From: an uncultured Clostridia bacterium
GTDB lineage: Bacteria > Bacillota > Clostridia > Lachnospirales > Lachnospiraceae
Length of the DNA: 64,000 bases
Direction of reading: 5' to 3'
Assembly: GCA_947303805.1 (NCBI GenBank)
Contig: CAMYZE010000003.1
Span: 62,001 to 126,000, forward strand
Every line of letters starts with the position of its first letter. The first letter of the stretch is position 1. Made by a program: the position numbers and the translations under genes. This document shows, one piece after another, positions 18,949 to 27,566 of the stretch. Below the pieces are notes generated by a model that did no database searches, was not told where the DNA came from, and saw only the letters and a list, made by a program, of their open reading frames with translations.

Positions 18949-19357
18949 TGTCACTCTTATCAAAACGTATTATATTCTTCTCGGTCGGTGTAATCATATT
19001 TAATTCCATGTATGCCTTCATTTTTATGTCATCAAATTTCATTTCAGTTTTTAGTGATGAAACTACATTGTTATTGTCATACACCTTTCTTTGTAATATA
19101 GTTTCAAGTTTCTTTATCTCGTTATTTTTGCTACTAATAGTTATACTTCTATATAAAACTGCCGATGCCAATGCAAGAAATAATAAAGCCATAACTATAA
19201 CAATAAAAAACAACAACTTATCAATGACTCTAAGCTTTCTTCTAGTTCTTATCCTCTTCTCTCTAGCAGTCGTCCTATTGTAGATGCTATTTTCAAATTT
19301 TTGCATGTTAAAGTATGGTCTAAATGCTACATCACCATACAATACATCCCGCGTCAT
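18914..19357 (-). CDS. FtsL-like septum formation protein
   Basis: A 147-residue bitopic protein: basic cytoplasmic N-terminus, one membrane segment (about residues 47-70), then a coiled-coil-like extracellular region with heptad leucines/isoleucines. Size, topology and position between rsmH and the class B PBP identify it as FtsL-like; sequence motifs alone would not. Its 3' end overlaps the PBP start. Confidence 0.78.
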   Translation of the reverse strand: MTRDVLYGDVAFRPYFNMQKFENSIYNRTTAREKRIRTRRKLRVIDKLLFFIVIVMALLFLALASAVLYRSITISSKNNEIKKLETILQRKVYDNNNVVSSLKTEMKFDDIKMKAYMELNMITPTEKNIIRFDKSDNGFVRQYENIR

Positions 19358-19359
19358 CG

Positions 19360-20307
19360 TTACTCCCTTTCAAATATTCTTAATTTTGCTGACTTGGCTC
19401 GCCTATTATGTTCTATCTCATAAAGACTCGCCACTATCACTTTTTTATTAACTATCTTGCCTTTGCTCTTTTTGCCACACACGCATGGGTATCCTTTTGG
19501 GCAGGTGCATGGATTTTCGAATAACTTAAACTTATCTTTTACCAGTTTATCTTCCAAGGAGTGGAAGGTAATCACACATATTCTTCCACCTGGATTTAAT
19601 CTATCTACAACTTTTTCAAGTGCGAGATCTATAACATCCAATTCTCTATTTATGTATATACGAAATGCTTGAAATGTCCTCTTTGCGGGGTTCTTATCTT
19701 TACCCTCTCCCCATCTCATTTTTGAGGGTATTGCAGACTTTACAATCTCTGCAAGTTCTGTCGTAGTCTCAATAGTCTTCTTTTCTCTTTCTATAACTAT
19801 ACGTTTAGCTATATTCTTTGCAAATTTATCTTCTCCATAATCTCTTATTATGTGATAAATATCATTTTCTGAAAAAGTGTTAACAAGGGTTTTACATGTA
19901 AGAGCATTATCCCTATCCATCCTCATATCTAAAGTTGCTTCATGATTGTAGGAGAAACCTCGATCAGCCTCATCAAATTGATGACTTGATACTCCGAGGT
20001 CAAATAATATTCCATCTATCTTTTCAATATTTAGTTCATCAAGCACATCTATGATATTTTCAAAATTATTTTTTACTACTAATAATTTTTTACATTCAAT
20101 ATATTTTTTTAATCTCTCTGATGTCGCCTTTATAGCATCTTCATCTTGATCAATACCCACCAAGAAGCCTATACCATCTGACAACTTTTCTAGAATTTTT
20201 TCACTATGCCCACCACCACCAAGCGTTGCATCCACATAGATTTTATCTTTATCTATATTTAATCCCGCAATCGTTTCATCTAATAGTACTGGAATATGTC
20301 TAAACAT
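19360..20307 (-). CDS. rsmH: 16S rRNA (cytosine(1402)-N4)-methyltransferase RsmH
   Basis: A 315-residue SAM-dependent methyltransferase that modifies C1402 of 16S rRNA in the ribosomal P site. The N-terminal HIPVLLDETI and SAM-binding DATLGGGGHSEKIL are canonical, as are LFDLGVSSHQFD and ITFHSLEDK. The start codon overlaps the mraZ stop, the standard arrangement. Confidence 0.96.
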   Translation of the reverse strand: MFRHIPVLLDETIAGLNIDKDKIYVDATLGGGGHSEKILEKLSDGIGFLVGIDQDEDAIKATSERLKKYIECKKLLVVKNNFENIIDVLDELNIEKIDGILFDLGVSSHQFDEADRGFSYNHEATLDMRMDRDNALTCKTLVNTFSENDIYHIIRDYGEDKFAKNIAKRIVIEREKKTIETTTELAEIVKSAIPSKMRWGEGKDKNPAKRTFQAFRIYINRELDVIDLALEKVVDRLNPGGRICVITFHSLEDKLVKDKFKLFENPCTCPKGYPCVCGKKSKGKIVNKKVIVASLYEIEHNRRAKSAKLRIFERE

Positions 20308-20732
20308 TAGATTCCGAGTCCTTCCATCTTTCGTGACATTTCATCCGAATCATCGAAATTGTTTTTCTTTTTAAATGTTTCTGTATCCCATAACTCTATA
20401 TGATCTCCAACACCTAAAAAAGTTATGTCTTGCTTTAGTGCAGCTACATTTCTTAAAGCTACAGTAAGTTGAACTCTTCCCATCTTATCAGGTGATACAT
20501 CTGTAGCTCTACCAATAAATATCCTTTTGAACTCTCTAGAATTTTTATTTGAATATGGAAGTGCATTTATTTTTTCTGAAAACTTATCCCAAGTTTCCTT
20601 ATCATATATTTCAAGACACTCATCTATACCTTTTGTAATAACAAAAACATCACCAAGTAAGTTCCTAAACTTATTTGGTATTATTAGTCGACCTTTTTGA
20701 TCAATTGTGTGATTGTATTCGCCAGTGAACAT
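20307..20732 (-). CDS. mraZ: Transcriptional regulator MraZ
   Basis: A 141-residue AbrB-like double-repeat regulator. It starts with the typical FTGEYNHTIDQKGRLIIPNKFR, and the second repeat contains DKMGRVQL. MraZ binds repeats in its own promoter and controls the division and wall cluster; matching boxes are visible upstream (20846-20894). Length is normal. Confidence 0.95.
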   Translation of the reverse strand: MFTGEYNHTIDQKGRLIIPNKFRNLLGDVFVITKGIDECLEIYDKETWDKFSEKINALPYSNKNSREFKRIFIGRATDVSPDKMGRVQLTVALRNVAALKQDITFLGVGDHIELWDTETFKKKNNFDDSDEMSRKMEGLGI

Positions 20733-20845
20733 ATTTTGATTTTTAAACTGAATTTAGATTTTATATAATTTTAATAATTAAAATAATTTTTTAGAAAAAA
20801 TAAGGAGGGCAGTGAAAAGTGGCACATGGAGGGCATGTTATTTTT

Positions 20846-20909
20846 ACCACTTTTTTACACTATCCCCCACTTATATGGTATATTTTACCACTTTTTAAGT
20901 AAATGTCAA
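20846..20909 (-). promoter_or_regulatory. mraZ promoter with three MraZ-box repeats
   Basis: On the minus strand TTGACA (20904-20909), a 16-bp spacer and TAAAAT (20882-20887) form a sigma-A-type promoter. Three near-identical boxes occur at 20887-20894 (AAAGTGGT), 20866-20873 (TAAGTGGG) and 20846-20853 (AAAGTGGT), spaced 20-21 bp, i.e. on one DNA face. The first overlaps the spacer and -10. A fourth AAAGTGGC occurs in the opposite orientation at 20816-20823. AAAGTG(T/G) repeats are the known MraZ site in Mollicutes, so autoregulation is likely. Confidence 0.75.
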
Positions 20910-20950
20910 GCATTTTTTTATATTTTTTGCAAAAAAAATCAGGCCTGTTT

Positions 20951-20979
20951 TTGACACATTTTGGCCCAATTTCTATGTT
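20951..20979 (+). promoter_or_regulatory. Candidate promoter for the lipoprotein gene
   Basis: TTGACA at 20951-20956, 17-bp spacer, TATGTT at 20974-20979, about 20 bp before the ATG at 20998. A TATAAT at 20986-20991 is too close to the start to serve unless the mRNA is nearly leaderless. No SD is visible before the gene. Confidence 0.45.
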
Positions 20980-20997
20980 TTATGTTATAATTTGGCT

Positions 20998-22065
20998 ATG
21001 TTTATAAAGATAAATAAAATGATTTTATTGTCGCTCATAATAGTTATATTGTTTTCTTGTTCAAACAATACTAATTCTAGTTTAAATAATTCGTCAAATG
21101 AGCCATCAAAAACCAATGAATCAACTGCAGAGATAGCGAACAACAATACTAATAATAAAACTTTAGTTATTGATAAGGATTATGGTAAAGGATCTAAAGA
21201 TGTTGTCATTTTTTCTACAAATGATACTCTTGCATCATTTAATGAAAATCTCTCAGTTGCTAGCATAAAATATTATTATGACCATTTTGATAAAGAAGAA
21301 AACTTTACTACCTTGGTGGATACTGGCAACTTCTCTGTCGGAAGTCTTGAAGCGGAAAAATCAAAGGGCAAAGTTTCTATAGAAATAATGAATGCTGTCG
21401 GTTATGACATAGTAGTCCCTGGAAGTTATGAATTTAATTATGGCATAGATACCTTTTACGAAAATATGAATATGCTTAAGTCCAATGTCGTTTGTTGCAA
21501 CATCTATGATATAAATAAAAAAACCTTTCCTTTCCTACCATATGTAATTTACAAGTATGATGATTTAAAAATTGCATTTGTGGGTGTGACAAGTCCTGAA
21601 GCACTGCTACTCAAAGATAACTATGAAAAGTTTTTTGATGAAAACGGCGAGCAACTTATTTATTTTTTTGAAGATGAAACGGGAGAAGCTCTTTATAGAC
21701 AAGTTCAGACAGCAGTAGATACTGCGAAAGAAGAAGGTGCTGATAAGGTAATACTTCTATCACATCTTGGTATAGAGGGAATAACTGAGAGATGGACGAC
21801 AACAAGAGTTATAGCCAATACTAAAGATATTGATGCAGTAATTGATGGTCACTCTATGGAAGTACTCGATAGTGGTCTTATGGTCAATAAAGTCGGAGCA
21901 TTCATTCCTCTTGTACAGGCAGGTTCGAATTACAAATATGTCGGTGCAATAAACATTACAAAAGAAGATTATATATATCCAGCAATTATGAGAGAAAGAT
22001 CTATCAATAAAAAAGATGAACAATTTCAGCAAATAGTTGATGAAATAATTGACAAATATAAATAA
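20998..22065 (+). CDS. Lipoprotein with degenerate 5'-nucleotidase/metallophosphatase fold
   Basis: The only plus-strand host gene (355 residues from the ATG at 20998). It has a short signal peptide with lipobox LFSC, an Asn/Ser-rich linker, and a domain matching the order of 5'-nucleotidase metallophosphatase motifs. Most metal ligands differ from the family: the usual D-x-H is NDTL, the GD motif is DTGNFS, the GNHEFD block is GSYEFNYG, and GHSH is GHSME; LSHLG remains. It therefore looks like a surface pseudo-enzyme or binding protein. It ends in a terminator shared with the opposing gene. Confidence 0.75.
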   Translation: MFIKINKMILLSLIIVILFSCSNNTNSSLNNSSNEPSKTNESTAEIANNNTNNKTLVIDKDYGKGSKDVVIFSTNDTLASFNENLSVASIKYYYDHFDKEENFTTLVDTGNFSVGSLEAEKSKGKVSIEIMNAVGYDIVVPGSYEFNYGIDTFYENMNMLKSNVVCCNIYDINKKTFPFLPYVIYKYDDLKIAFVGVTSPEALLLKDNYEKFFDENGEQLIYFFEDETGEALYRQVQTAVDTAKEEGADKVILLSHLGIEGITERWTTTRVIANTKDIDAVIDGHSMEVLDSGLMVNKVGAFIPLVQAGSNYKYVGAINITKEDYIYPAIMRERSINKKDEQFQQIVDEIIDKYK

Positions 22066-22092
22066 GAGCCTTACGGCTCTTATTTATTTTTA
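22060..22092. terminator. Bidirectional intrinsic terminator
   Basis: An 11-bp perfect stem (AAATAAGAGCC, 22060-22070, with GGCTCTTATTT, 22075-22085), TTAC loop, and A/T-rich flanks on both sides. It lies between two converging genes and contains the lipoprotein stop codon in its left arm. Confidence 0.88.
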
Positions 22093-22093
22093 A

Positions 22094-22807
22094 CTATTTA
22101 GATTTTTTAGACTTTTTTGTTATTTTTGCTATCTTTGCCTTCTTTGTCTTTTCTATTGCTTTAATTTTTTCACTTACTATATTTAATACTTTTTTATTTT
22201 TTATTTCCCTCTCTTTATTTACAAATGCTTCCATAGATACAACAGTTAAGCAGTAAAGTAAAGTTGGGATGCCATCTAAATAAAGAGCAAGTTTCAGTTT
22301 ACTTGATAGAGAATTAAATAGTGGGAAATTTCTATATATATTAATTGCCAAAGCCACCTTAACTACAATGACAAGTACTGTATAGAGTACCATAACTACT
22401 TTATTGACATTAATTGCATGCCTGTGCGCTTTACCATTGAAGTTAATAATAAAATGATTAATAAATATAATTAAAAGTAAAATGGTGGTAATAATTAAAG
22501 AAATACTTCTAAATGTCAAAGTAACTTTACCAGTAGCATTTTCTATCGCTTGTGCCCAAAGACCACTATACTCTGAAACATTTCTCATGATTATAGTTTG
22601 TAAAAATGAAGCTGTAAGTACCTTCATCAATTCCTTGTGTTCTACATTGTGAAACATCATCATAGCTAATAAAAATATAATGGTCAATGCATTACCAAAA
22701 ATTGATACAATACTATGTGCCAATAAATTAGAAGCTAATGCACATACTACTACTGACAATGCAGCGCAAATATAAAAGAATCTCTTATCCTCGATAAATT
22801 TAAACAT
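22094..22807 (-). CDS. Polytopic membrane protein, unrecognised
   Basis: A 237-residue protein with about six hydrophobic segments between residues 10 and 195, followed by a strongly basic Lys-rich cytoplasmic tail (ending KKSKKSK). AGGAGG precedes the ATG. No motif is recognised. It is a single-gene unit between dprA and the convergent lipoprotein, ending in the shared terminator. Confidence 0.7.
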   Translation of the reverse strand: MFKFIEDKRFFYICAALSVVVCALASNLLAHSIVSIFGNALTIIFLLAMMMFHNVEHKELMKVLTASFLQTIIMRNVSEYSGLWAQAIENATGKVTLTFRSISLIITTILLLIIFINHFIINFNGKAHRHAINVNKVVMVLYTVLVIVVKVALAINIYRNFPLFNSLSSKLKLALYLDGIPTLLYCLTVVSMEAFVNKEREIKNKKVLNIVSEKIKAIEKTKKAKIAKITKKSKKSK

Positions 22808-22885
22808 CCTAACTCCTCCTGATATAAATTTAAGTTTATACCTACAATGTTATTATATAAAAGTGTGTGATTTATGTCAATTATT

Positions 22886-23776
22886 TTACTCTGTTACTCT
22901 TCTATAATAATTGTTTATTGTTGCCTCCACAAAACCATTTAACTCAAGGGACATTATTATATTTAAACACTTTACAACTGGTAGTTTTGTCTTATCGACT
23001 ATCTGGTCAATATGCAAGGTGTCATCTTTAAGTACATCATATACTGACTTTTCATAATAATCTAAAGTATTAATATCTTTTTCTTTTTTCGGCATTAACC
23101 CATCGACTATCATACCAAGATGCTCTAAAACATCATCTGCAGAAGTAAGTATGTATGCCCCTTGCTTTATAAGATTGTTAGTTCCTCGGCTTAATGAGTC
23201 CCCTACTCTGCCAGGACATGCAAATATCGTTTTGCCTTGTTCTAGAGCATAATCGGCAGTTATGAGAGAACCACTTTTATCTCTTGCCTCCACAACTATA
23301 ACTAAATCTGAAAGTCCAGATATAATCCTATTTCTAAGTGGAAAATTGTATGGAAGAGGAGGAGTTCCTACATCAAGCTCTGAAATTATACCTCCTCCAT
23401 AATCTAGCATTCTCTCAAATACATTTGAATTATGTGTAGGAAAACAAATATCCACTCCGCAACCTAATACTGCAAATGTAGGACTCTCAACTTCAATTGC
23501 TCCCATATGGCCTGCTGTATCAATTCCCATAGCAAGGCCAGAAATCACTTGCACATCATTTAGTGTCAAAATCCTTGAGATAGTTTTTGCAAGTGTGAGA
23601 CCATAATCAGATGCATTTCTTGCACCAACTATCGCAACAGTCTTCTTTTTGGGGTCTGGCAAGTTACCTCTCAAATATAATTTAGCAGGAGCTCCTTTTA
23701 TTTTTTCTAATCTTTCTGGATAATCTCTATCTCCCTTATTAATAATTCTATAATCAGTAAATTTCTTTTTAATCAT
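22886..23776 (-). CDS. dprA: DNA-processing protein DprA
   Basis: A 296-residue Rossmann-fold protein that binds incoming single-stranded DNA and loads RecA during transformation. Motifs: VAIVGARNASDYG, SGLAMGIDTAGHMGAI, and the segment FACPGRVGDSLSRGTNNLIKQGA. A C-terminal winged-helix-like region (residues about 230-296) is present. It overlaps the comM remnant by 8 bp, so the two were an operon. Confidence 0.93.
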   Translation of the reverse strand: MIKKKFTDYRIINKGDRDYPERLEKIKGAPAKLYLRGNLPDPKKKTVAIVGARNASDYGLTLAKTISRILTLNDVQVISGLAMGIDTAGHMGAIEVESPTFAVLGCGVDICFPTHNSNVFERMLDYGGGIISELDVGTPPLPYNFPLRNRIISGLSDLVIVVEARDKSGSLITADYALEQGKTIFACPGRVGDSLSRGTNNLIKQGAYILTSADDVLEHLGMIVDGLMPKKEKDINTLDYYEKSVYDVLKDDTLHIDQIVDKTKLPVVKCLNIIMSLELNGFVEATINNYYRRVTE

Positions 23777-24285
23777 AAACCTCCTTTTGGTGGTACACTT
23801 TATCTTCGAGACTTCTATAGCTACATGCTTCCACTAAATGATCAACTTTTATCACATCTGATTTAGCAAGGTCTGCTATAGTCCTTGCTACCTTTAAAAC
23901 TTTATGGTAGGTTCTTGCCGAAAGTTTTTTTACACTAAATATCTTTCTAAGGTACTCTTTTTCTTTTTCACCTATCCCACAAAACTTTTTAATTTCTTTA
24001 GTAGTCATCTGCGAGTTGAACTTGATATTCTTATAATTCTTAAATCTCTCCTTTTGAACTTTTCTACACTCTTCCACTCTTTTCCTTATCACCTCTGACC
24101 TTTCACCGCCACCGTCACTATTTAATTCACTAAACTTTATTGGCGAACTTTCAACACATATATCTATTCTTTCAAGTATTGGCTTGCTTATACTTCTCTG
24201 ATATCTTTCAATTGCTACTTCACTACAGTGACATTTGTTGCGATCGGGGTAAAATCCACAGGGGCATCGATTTCTCGCAACATCT
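23769..24285 (-). pseudogene. comM: C-terminal remnant of comM (YifB/Mg-chelatase-like), cut by prophage
   Basis: The reading frame encodes about 170 residues of the ComM C-terminus: the Cys cluster CPCGFYPDRNKCHC, then ERYQRSISKPILERIDI, then the C-terminal Mg-chelatase domain with KKLSARTYHKVLKVARTIADL. Homology stops just upstream of the Cys cluster (about 24,285); the N-terminal ~330 residues with the AAA+ Walker motifs are missing. The frame remains open into the 11-bp repeats until a TAG at 24459-24461, with no good start. The other half should lie beyond the right edge if the prophage occupies comM. Confidence 0.85.
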
Positions 24286-24301
24286 ACCTTGATACCATTT
24301 T

Positions 24302-24455
24302 TGAAACGATTTTGAAACAGAATTGAAACGAATTTGAAACGGTTTTGAAACGGTTTTGAAACGGTTTTGAAACGAAAATGAAACGGAAATGAAACGGAAA
24401 TGAAACGGTTTTGAAACGGAATTGAAACGGAATTGAAACGGAATTGAAACGGAAA
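24302..24455. repeat. 14-unit 11-bp tandem repeat at the comM/prophage junction
   Basis: Fourteen copies of TGAAAC start at exactly 11-bp intervals (24302, 24313, ... 24445); the fuller unit is TGAAACGG plus a variable AT triplet (TTT, AAA or AAT). Plus-strand frames are closed by TGA, whereas all three minus-strand frames are open and encode the same 11-residue cycle (KPFQNRFKTVS variants). It separates comM coding sequence from the recombinase genes. Confidence 0.92.
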
Positions 24456-24498
24456 TCGCTATTCTGCAATATAGGTCTGAATTCGCAAGTTTTGAAAA

Positions 24499-24544
24499 GT
24501 ATACTTTTTGCCCATAAAATAGGCATTAACATAAAAAAGTATAC
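24499..24544. repeat. Inverted repeat, candidate part of attL or terminator
   Basis: GTATACTTTTT (24499-24509) and AAAAAGTATAC (24534-24544) are perfect 11-bp inverted repeats around 24 bp of spacer, directly after the 3' end of the serine recombinase gene. Large serine integrase att sites are imperfect dyads of this size, but a recombinase terminator is equally possible. Confidence 0.5.
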
Positions 24545-24568
24545 ACTCAAACCCAATCTTAAGGTGGC

Positions 24569-26140
24569 TTATAATGTCTTTTCTTCACACTTACCATCCT
24601 TCCAAATGAGCACCAATTTGCCTTTGTGTACTTCTATCCTATCAACCAGGATCACAAGTAGTTCTTGATTAAACTCTTTTAACTTGCCACTTATACCACA
24701 TACATCTCTTGCAAAGTTATCAAGAGTTTTTAATTTGTCTTTCTTCTCAGCAATTCGCTCATTTACTTTATTTAATTTATAAGTTAATACTTCGTGTTCT
24801 TTTGCTAATTTCTCGTGTTGCTCTAAAGTATCAATTTTGCCCGTGTTGAACATTTCAATTACTTCATCATCATGTGTAACAATCTTTAGTATCTCATTTT
24901 GTATTTTCTCGATTTCATTGTTTTCTTTTGTTAGATCACCGAGTGCTTCTTTCATTAGTTCAATATCCTTAAGGCACTCTTTTTTGTTTAGTTTATTGAA
25001 ACACTCTATAAAGAAATCCTTAACTTCTTCTTCTGTGACCGTGCCACTATTACAATCATTCTTATATTTGGCATTACACCTTAACACATATCTTCTATAT
25101 TTATCGTTGCTATGCCATAACTTCCTACCGAACACCGAACCACACTCACCACAAACCACTTTATTTAAGAACAGGTTATTACCACTCTTGCCACATCTCT
25201 TTGGAATGTCTACCTGTATGGCATCAAATGTTTTCTTGTCAATTATGGCTTCGTGGTCATCACTTACATAGTATTGTGGTATCTCGCCTTTATTGTAATT
25301 TCTCTTTTTAGTTAAAAAATCAGCCGTGTATTGCTTTTGTAAAAGTGCATCACCTTTAAACTTCTCATTTGTTAATATCGATTTAATAGTGGTTACACTC
25401 CATTTTTTAGAACCACCAGGAGATGGTATGTCATTTCTTTCGAGTTCTTTTTTAATGTTATATATTGAGTTCCCTACAATAAACATCCTATAAATGAGCT
25501 TTACAACTTCTGCTTGTTTCTTATTTATTACAAGTTTGCCATCTACCATATCGTAACCAAGAAAGTTCTTAGTTGCCATTTTCACTTTACCGTCTGCAAA
25601 CTGCTTACGAATACCCCATGTAGTATTAAGTGATATGCTCCTTGATTCTTCTTGCGAGATTGATGACATTATGCTTAGTAATAACTCGCCCTTGCCATCA
25701 AGTGTTCCTATATTTTCTTTCTCAAAGAATACTTCTATATTCTTCTCTTTTAGTTTTCTTATAGTAGTTAAACTATCAACAGTGTTTCTTGCAAATCTAC
25801 TGATGGACTTTGTAATTATAAGGTCTATCTTACCAGCAAGTGCATCGTTTATCATTCTATTAAATCCATCTCTTTTCTTTATCGATGTGCCAGACAAGCC
25901 TTCATCGGCATAAATACCACAAAATTCCCACTCTTTATTTCGCTTTATATAGTTTTCATAGTAGTCAACCTGTGCCTCATAAGATGTTGCTTGCTCTTCC
26001 ATATCGGTTGAAACTCTCGCATATGCTGCCACCTTTTTCTTTGCTAAAGACTTAATTGGCGTAAGTTTAAGGTTGTCGACTGTCCTTGGAATTATAGTGA
26101 CATTCTTTGCCGTAACCTTTGGTGCTATTAGTGCTTCCAT
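24569..26140 (-). CDS. Large serine recombinase (integrase) 1
   Basis: A 523-residue large serine recombinase. The catalytic N-terminal resolvase domain begins VAAYARVSTD (nucleophile Ser), followed by YADEGLSGTSIKKRDGFNRMI and ITKSISRFARNTVDSL. Next come the recombinase domain, a zinc ribbon (CGECGSVFG ... CNAKYKNDC) and a coiled-coil region near the C-terminus. It overlaps the second recombinase by 13 bp. With that gene it flanks the comM junction and is probably part of the phage integration/excision machinery. Confidence 0.92.
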   Translation of the reverse strand: MEALIAPKVTAKNVTIIPRTVDNLKLTPIKSLAKKKVAAYARVSTDMEEQATSYEAQVDYYENYIKRNKEWEFCGIYADEGLSGTSIKKRDGFNRMINDALAGKIDLIITKSISRFARNTVDSLTTIRKLKEKNIEVFFEKENIGTLDGKGELLLSIMSSISQEESRSISLNTTWGIRKQFADGKVKMATKNFLGYDMVDGKLVINKKQAEVVKLIYRMFIVGNSIYNIKKELERNDIPSPGGSKKWSVTTIKSILTNEKFKGDALLQKQYTADFLTKKRNYNKGEIPQYYVSDDHEAIIDKKTFDAIQVDIPKRCGKSGNNLFLNKVVCGECGSVFGRKLWHSNDKYRRYVLRCNAKYKNDCNSGTVTEEEVKDFFIECFNKLNKKECLKDIELMKEALGDLTKENNEIEKIQNEILKIVTHDDEVIEMFNTGKIDTLEQHEKLAKEHEVLTYKLNKVNERIAEKKDKLKTLDNFARDVCGISGKLKEFNQELLVILVDRIEVHKGKLVLIWKDGKCEEKTL

Positions 26141-27345
26141 ATTATTTCAAAGTCCTCCTTCCTTATATTTCTATCAGGCTGTTCCCCTGGCTTTATTCCT
26201 TTTCTACTAAATCTATTTAATCTTATTTTTTTAAATATTATTTTCTCAATTTTTGATTTATCTTTATCTTTTAATACTTCTTCTAATTCACTTATTTTTA
26301 ATGTTTGCTTATTGTCACAATCTCGATATTTGCAAGCTCCTATGCATTTTAGAAAAATGCTATTATATACAATCATTGACCTTCCACAAACTGGGCATTT
26401 GACAAGTCCTGTAAACCACTTACTTTGTCTATGGCACTCGACCTTGTGATCAGCTATATATTTCATTCTCTCTTGTGCTTTCTCAAACTCTTCTTTACTA
26501 ATTATTGCTGGATGAGTTCCATCAATTTTATATTTTGCAACTTCGCCTTTGTTTCTCTTTGCCTTATGAGTTAGTGAGTCGCAAATATATCTTTTTAATG
26601 TAATCGTATAACCAGCATACTTCTCTTGCTTCAAAAAATCTACAATCGTATAATAATTAAATTCTATCCCCGTTCTTGTTTTTATTCCTCTGCTTCTCAT
26701 GTCTTTTGCTATCTCTGTATATGTTTCACCATTATTAAACCTTTTAAATATCTCTTTTATTATCTTTCCTTCTTCTTTGTTAATACTATACTTCTTTGTC
26801 TTCTTGTCATAATCATATCCAAATAAATCTTTATGACTAATTATCCCTTGCTCCATTCTTTTTCTTATGCCCCACCTGCAATTGCTACTTATGTTTTCTG
26901 ATTCAGATTGAGCGAACGATGCCAAAATCGTAAGCATAAATTCACCATCAGATGTTAAAGTATTTATATTTTCTTTCTCAAAAATTACTCCAACATTTAT
27001 TGACTTTAGAAGTCTTACTGTATTTAGTAAGTCAACCGTGTTTCTTGCAAACCTGCTTATTGATTTTGTATAAATTAAATCTATCTTTCCTGCTTTAGCA
27101 TCTTCTATCATTTCATTAAATGAGTCTCTATTCTTTAGACCAGTACCGCTAATCCCGCGGTCATAATATACTTTAATGAAATCATAACCTTTGGTATGAG
27201 TGATTAAATCTTTATAGTAACTTATTTGATTTGCAAGTGAGTTGTTTAATCTATCGCATTCCATAGATATTCTGCAGTAAGCAGCAACTCGCTTATGAAA
27301 TCGTATCACTCTTGTATTCAATTGGCATATTCTCTCTATTTTCAT
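26128..27345 (-). CDS. Large serine recombinase 2
   Basis: A 405-residue serine recombinase related to the adjacent 523-residue one. N-terminal VAAYCRISMECDRLNN, then YYDRGISGTGLKNRDSFNEMI and YTKSISRFARNTVDLL. A zinc ribbon (CPVCGRSM ... CKYRDC) follows the recombinase domain. It lacks the long C-terminal coiled coil of its neighbour. Tandem overlapping recombinases suggest that both proteins are needed or that one directs excision. Confidence 0.92.
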   Translation of the reverse strand: MKIERICQLNTRVIRFHKRVAAYCRISMECDRLNNSLANQISYYKDLITHTKGYDFIKVYYDRGISGTGLKNRDSFNEMIEDAKAGKIDLIYTKSISRFARNTVDLLNTVRLLKSINVGVIFEKENINTLTSDGEFMLTILASFAQSESENISSNCRWGIRKRMEQGIISHKDLFGYDYDKKTKKYSINKEEGKIIKEIFKRFNNGETYTEIAKDMRSRGIKTRTGIEFNYYTIVDFLKQEKYAGYTITLKRYICDSLTHKAKRNKGEVAKYKIDGTHPAIISKEEFEKAQERMKYIADHKVECHRQSKWFTGLVKCPVCGRSMIVYNSIFLKCIGACKYRDCDNKQTLKISELEEVLKDKDKSKIEKIIFKKIRLNRFSRKGIKPGEQPDRNIRKEDFEIIWKH

Positions 27346-27383
27346 CGTATGTATATATCACTCTAAACCAAACATTAGTCAAG

Positions 27384-27566
27384 TTATATTTCTGATGCTA
27401 ATGCAAAAATTGGCTTGTATTTCCCCTCTAATTTTTCTTTAATTCGCAAATATTCACTATTTGCTATCAAATGCTTTATGCTATTTAGAACTTTCATTGC
27501 CAAGTAAAAATTAAGTTCATTCTCAGTTTTGAAATCTTTAAACTTATTATCCTGCCTTTCGCTCAT
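27384..27566 (-). CDS. Small SHOCT-like protein
   Basis: A 60-residue protein of helical, charged character ending in a segment resembling a SHOCT domain (YLRIKEKLEGKYKPIF). ATG at 27564-27566 has GAGGTG upstream. It overlaps the HTH/zinc gene and precedes the recombinase pair; this trio order is typical for mobile elements of Clostridia. Function unknown. Confidence 0.6.
   Translation of the reverse strand: MSERQDNKFKDFKTENELNFYLAMKVLNSIKHLIANSEYLRIKEKLEGKYKPIFALASEI

Noticed and set aside
24302-24455. CRISPR array
   Set aside because: The period is only 11 bp with no spacers and no cas genes.
24284-24556. 90-residue minus-strand ORF with FRFKTVS repeats
   Set aside because: Its sequence is the forced translation of the 11-bp array; all minus frames are open for this reason, and it has no SD or homology.
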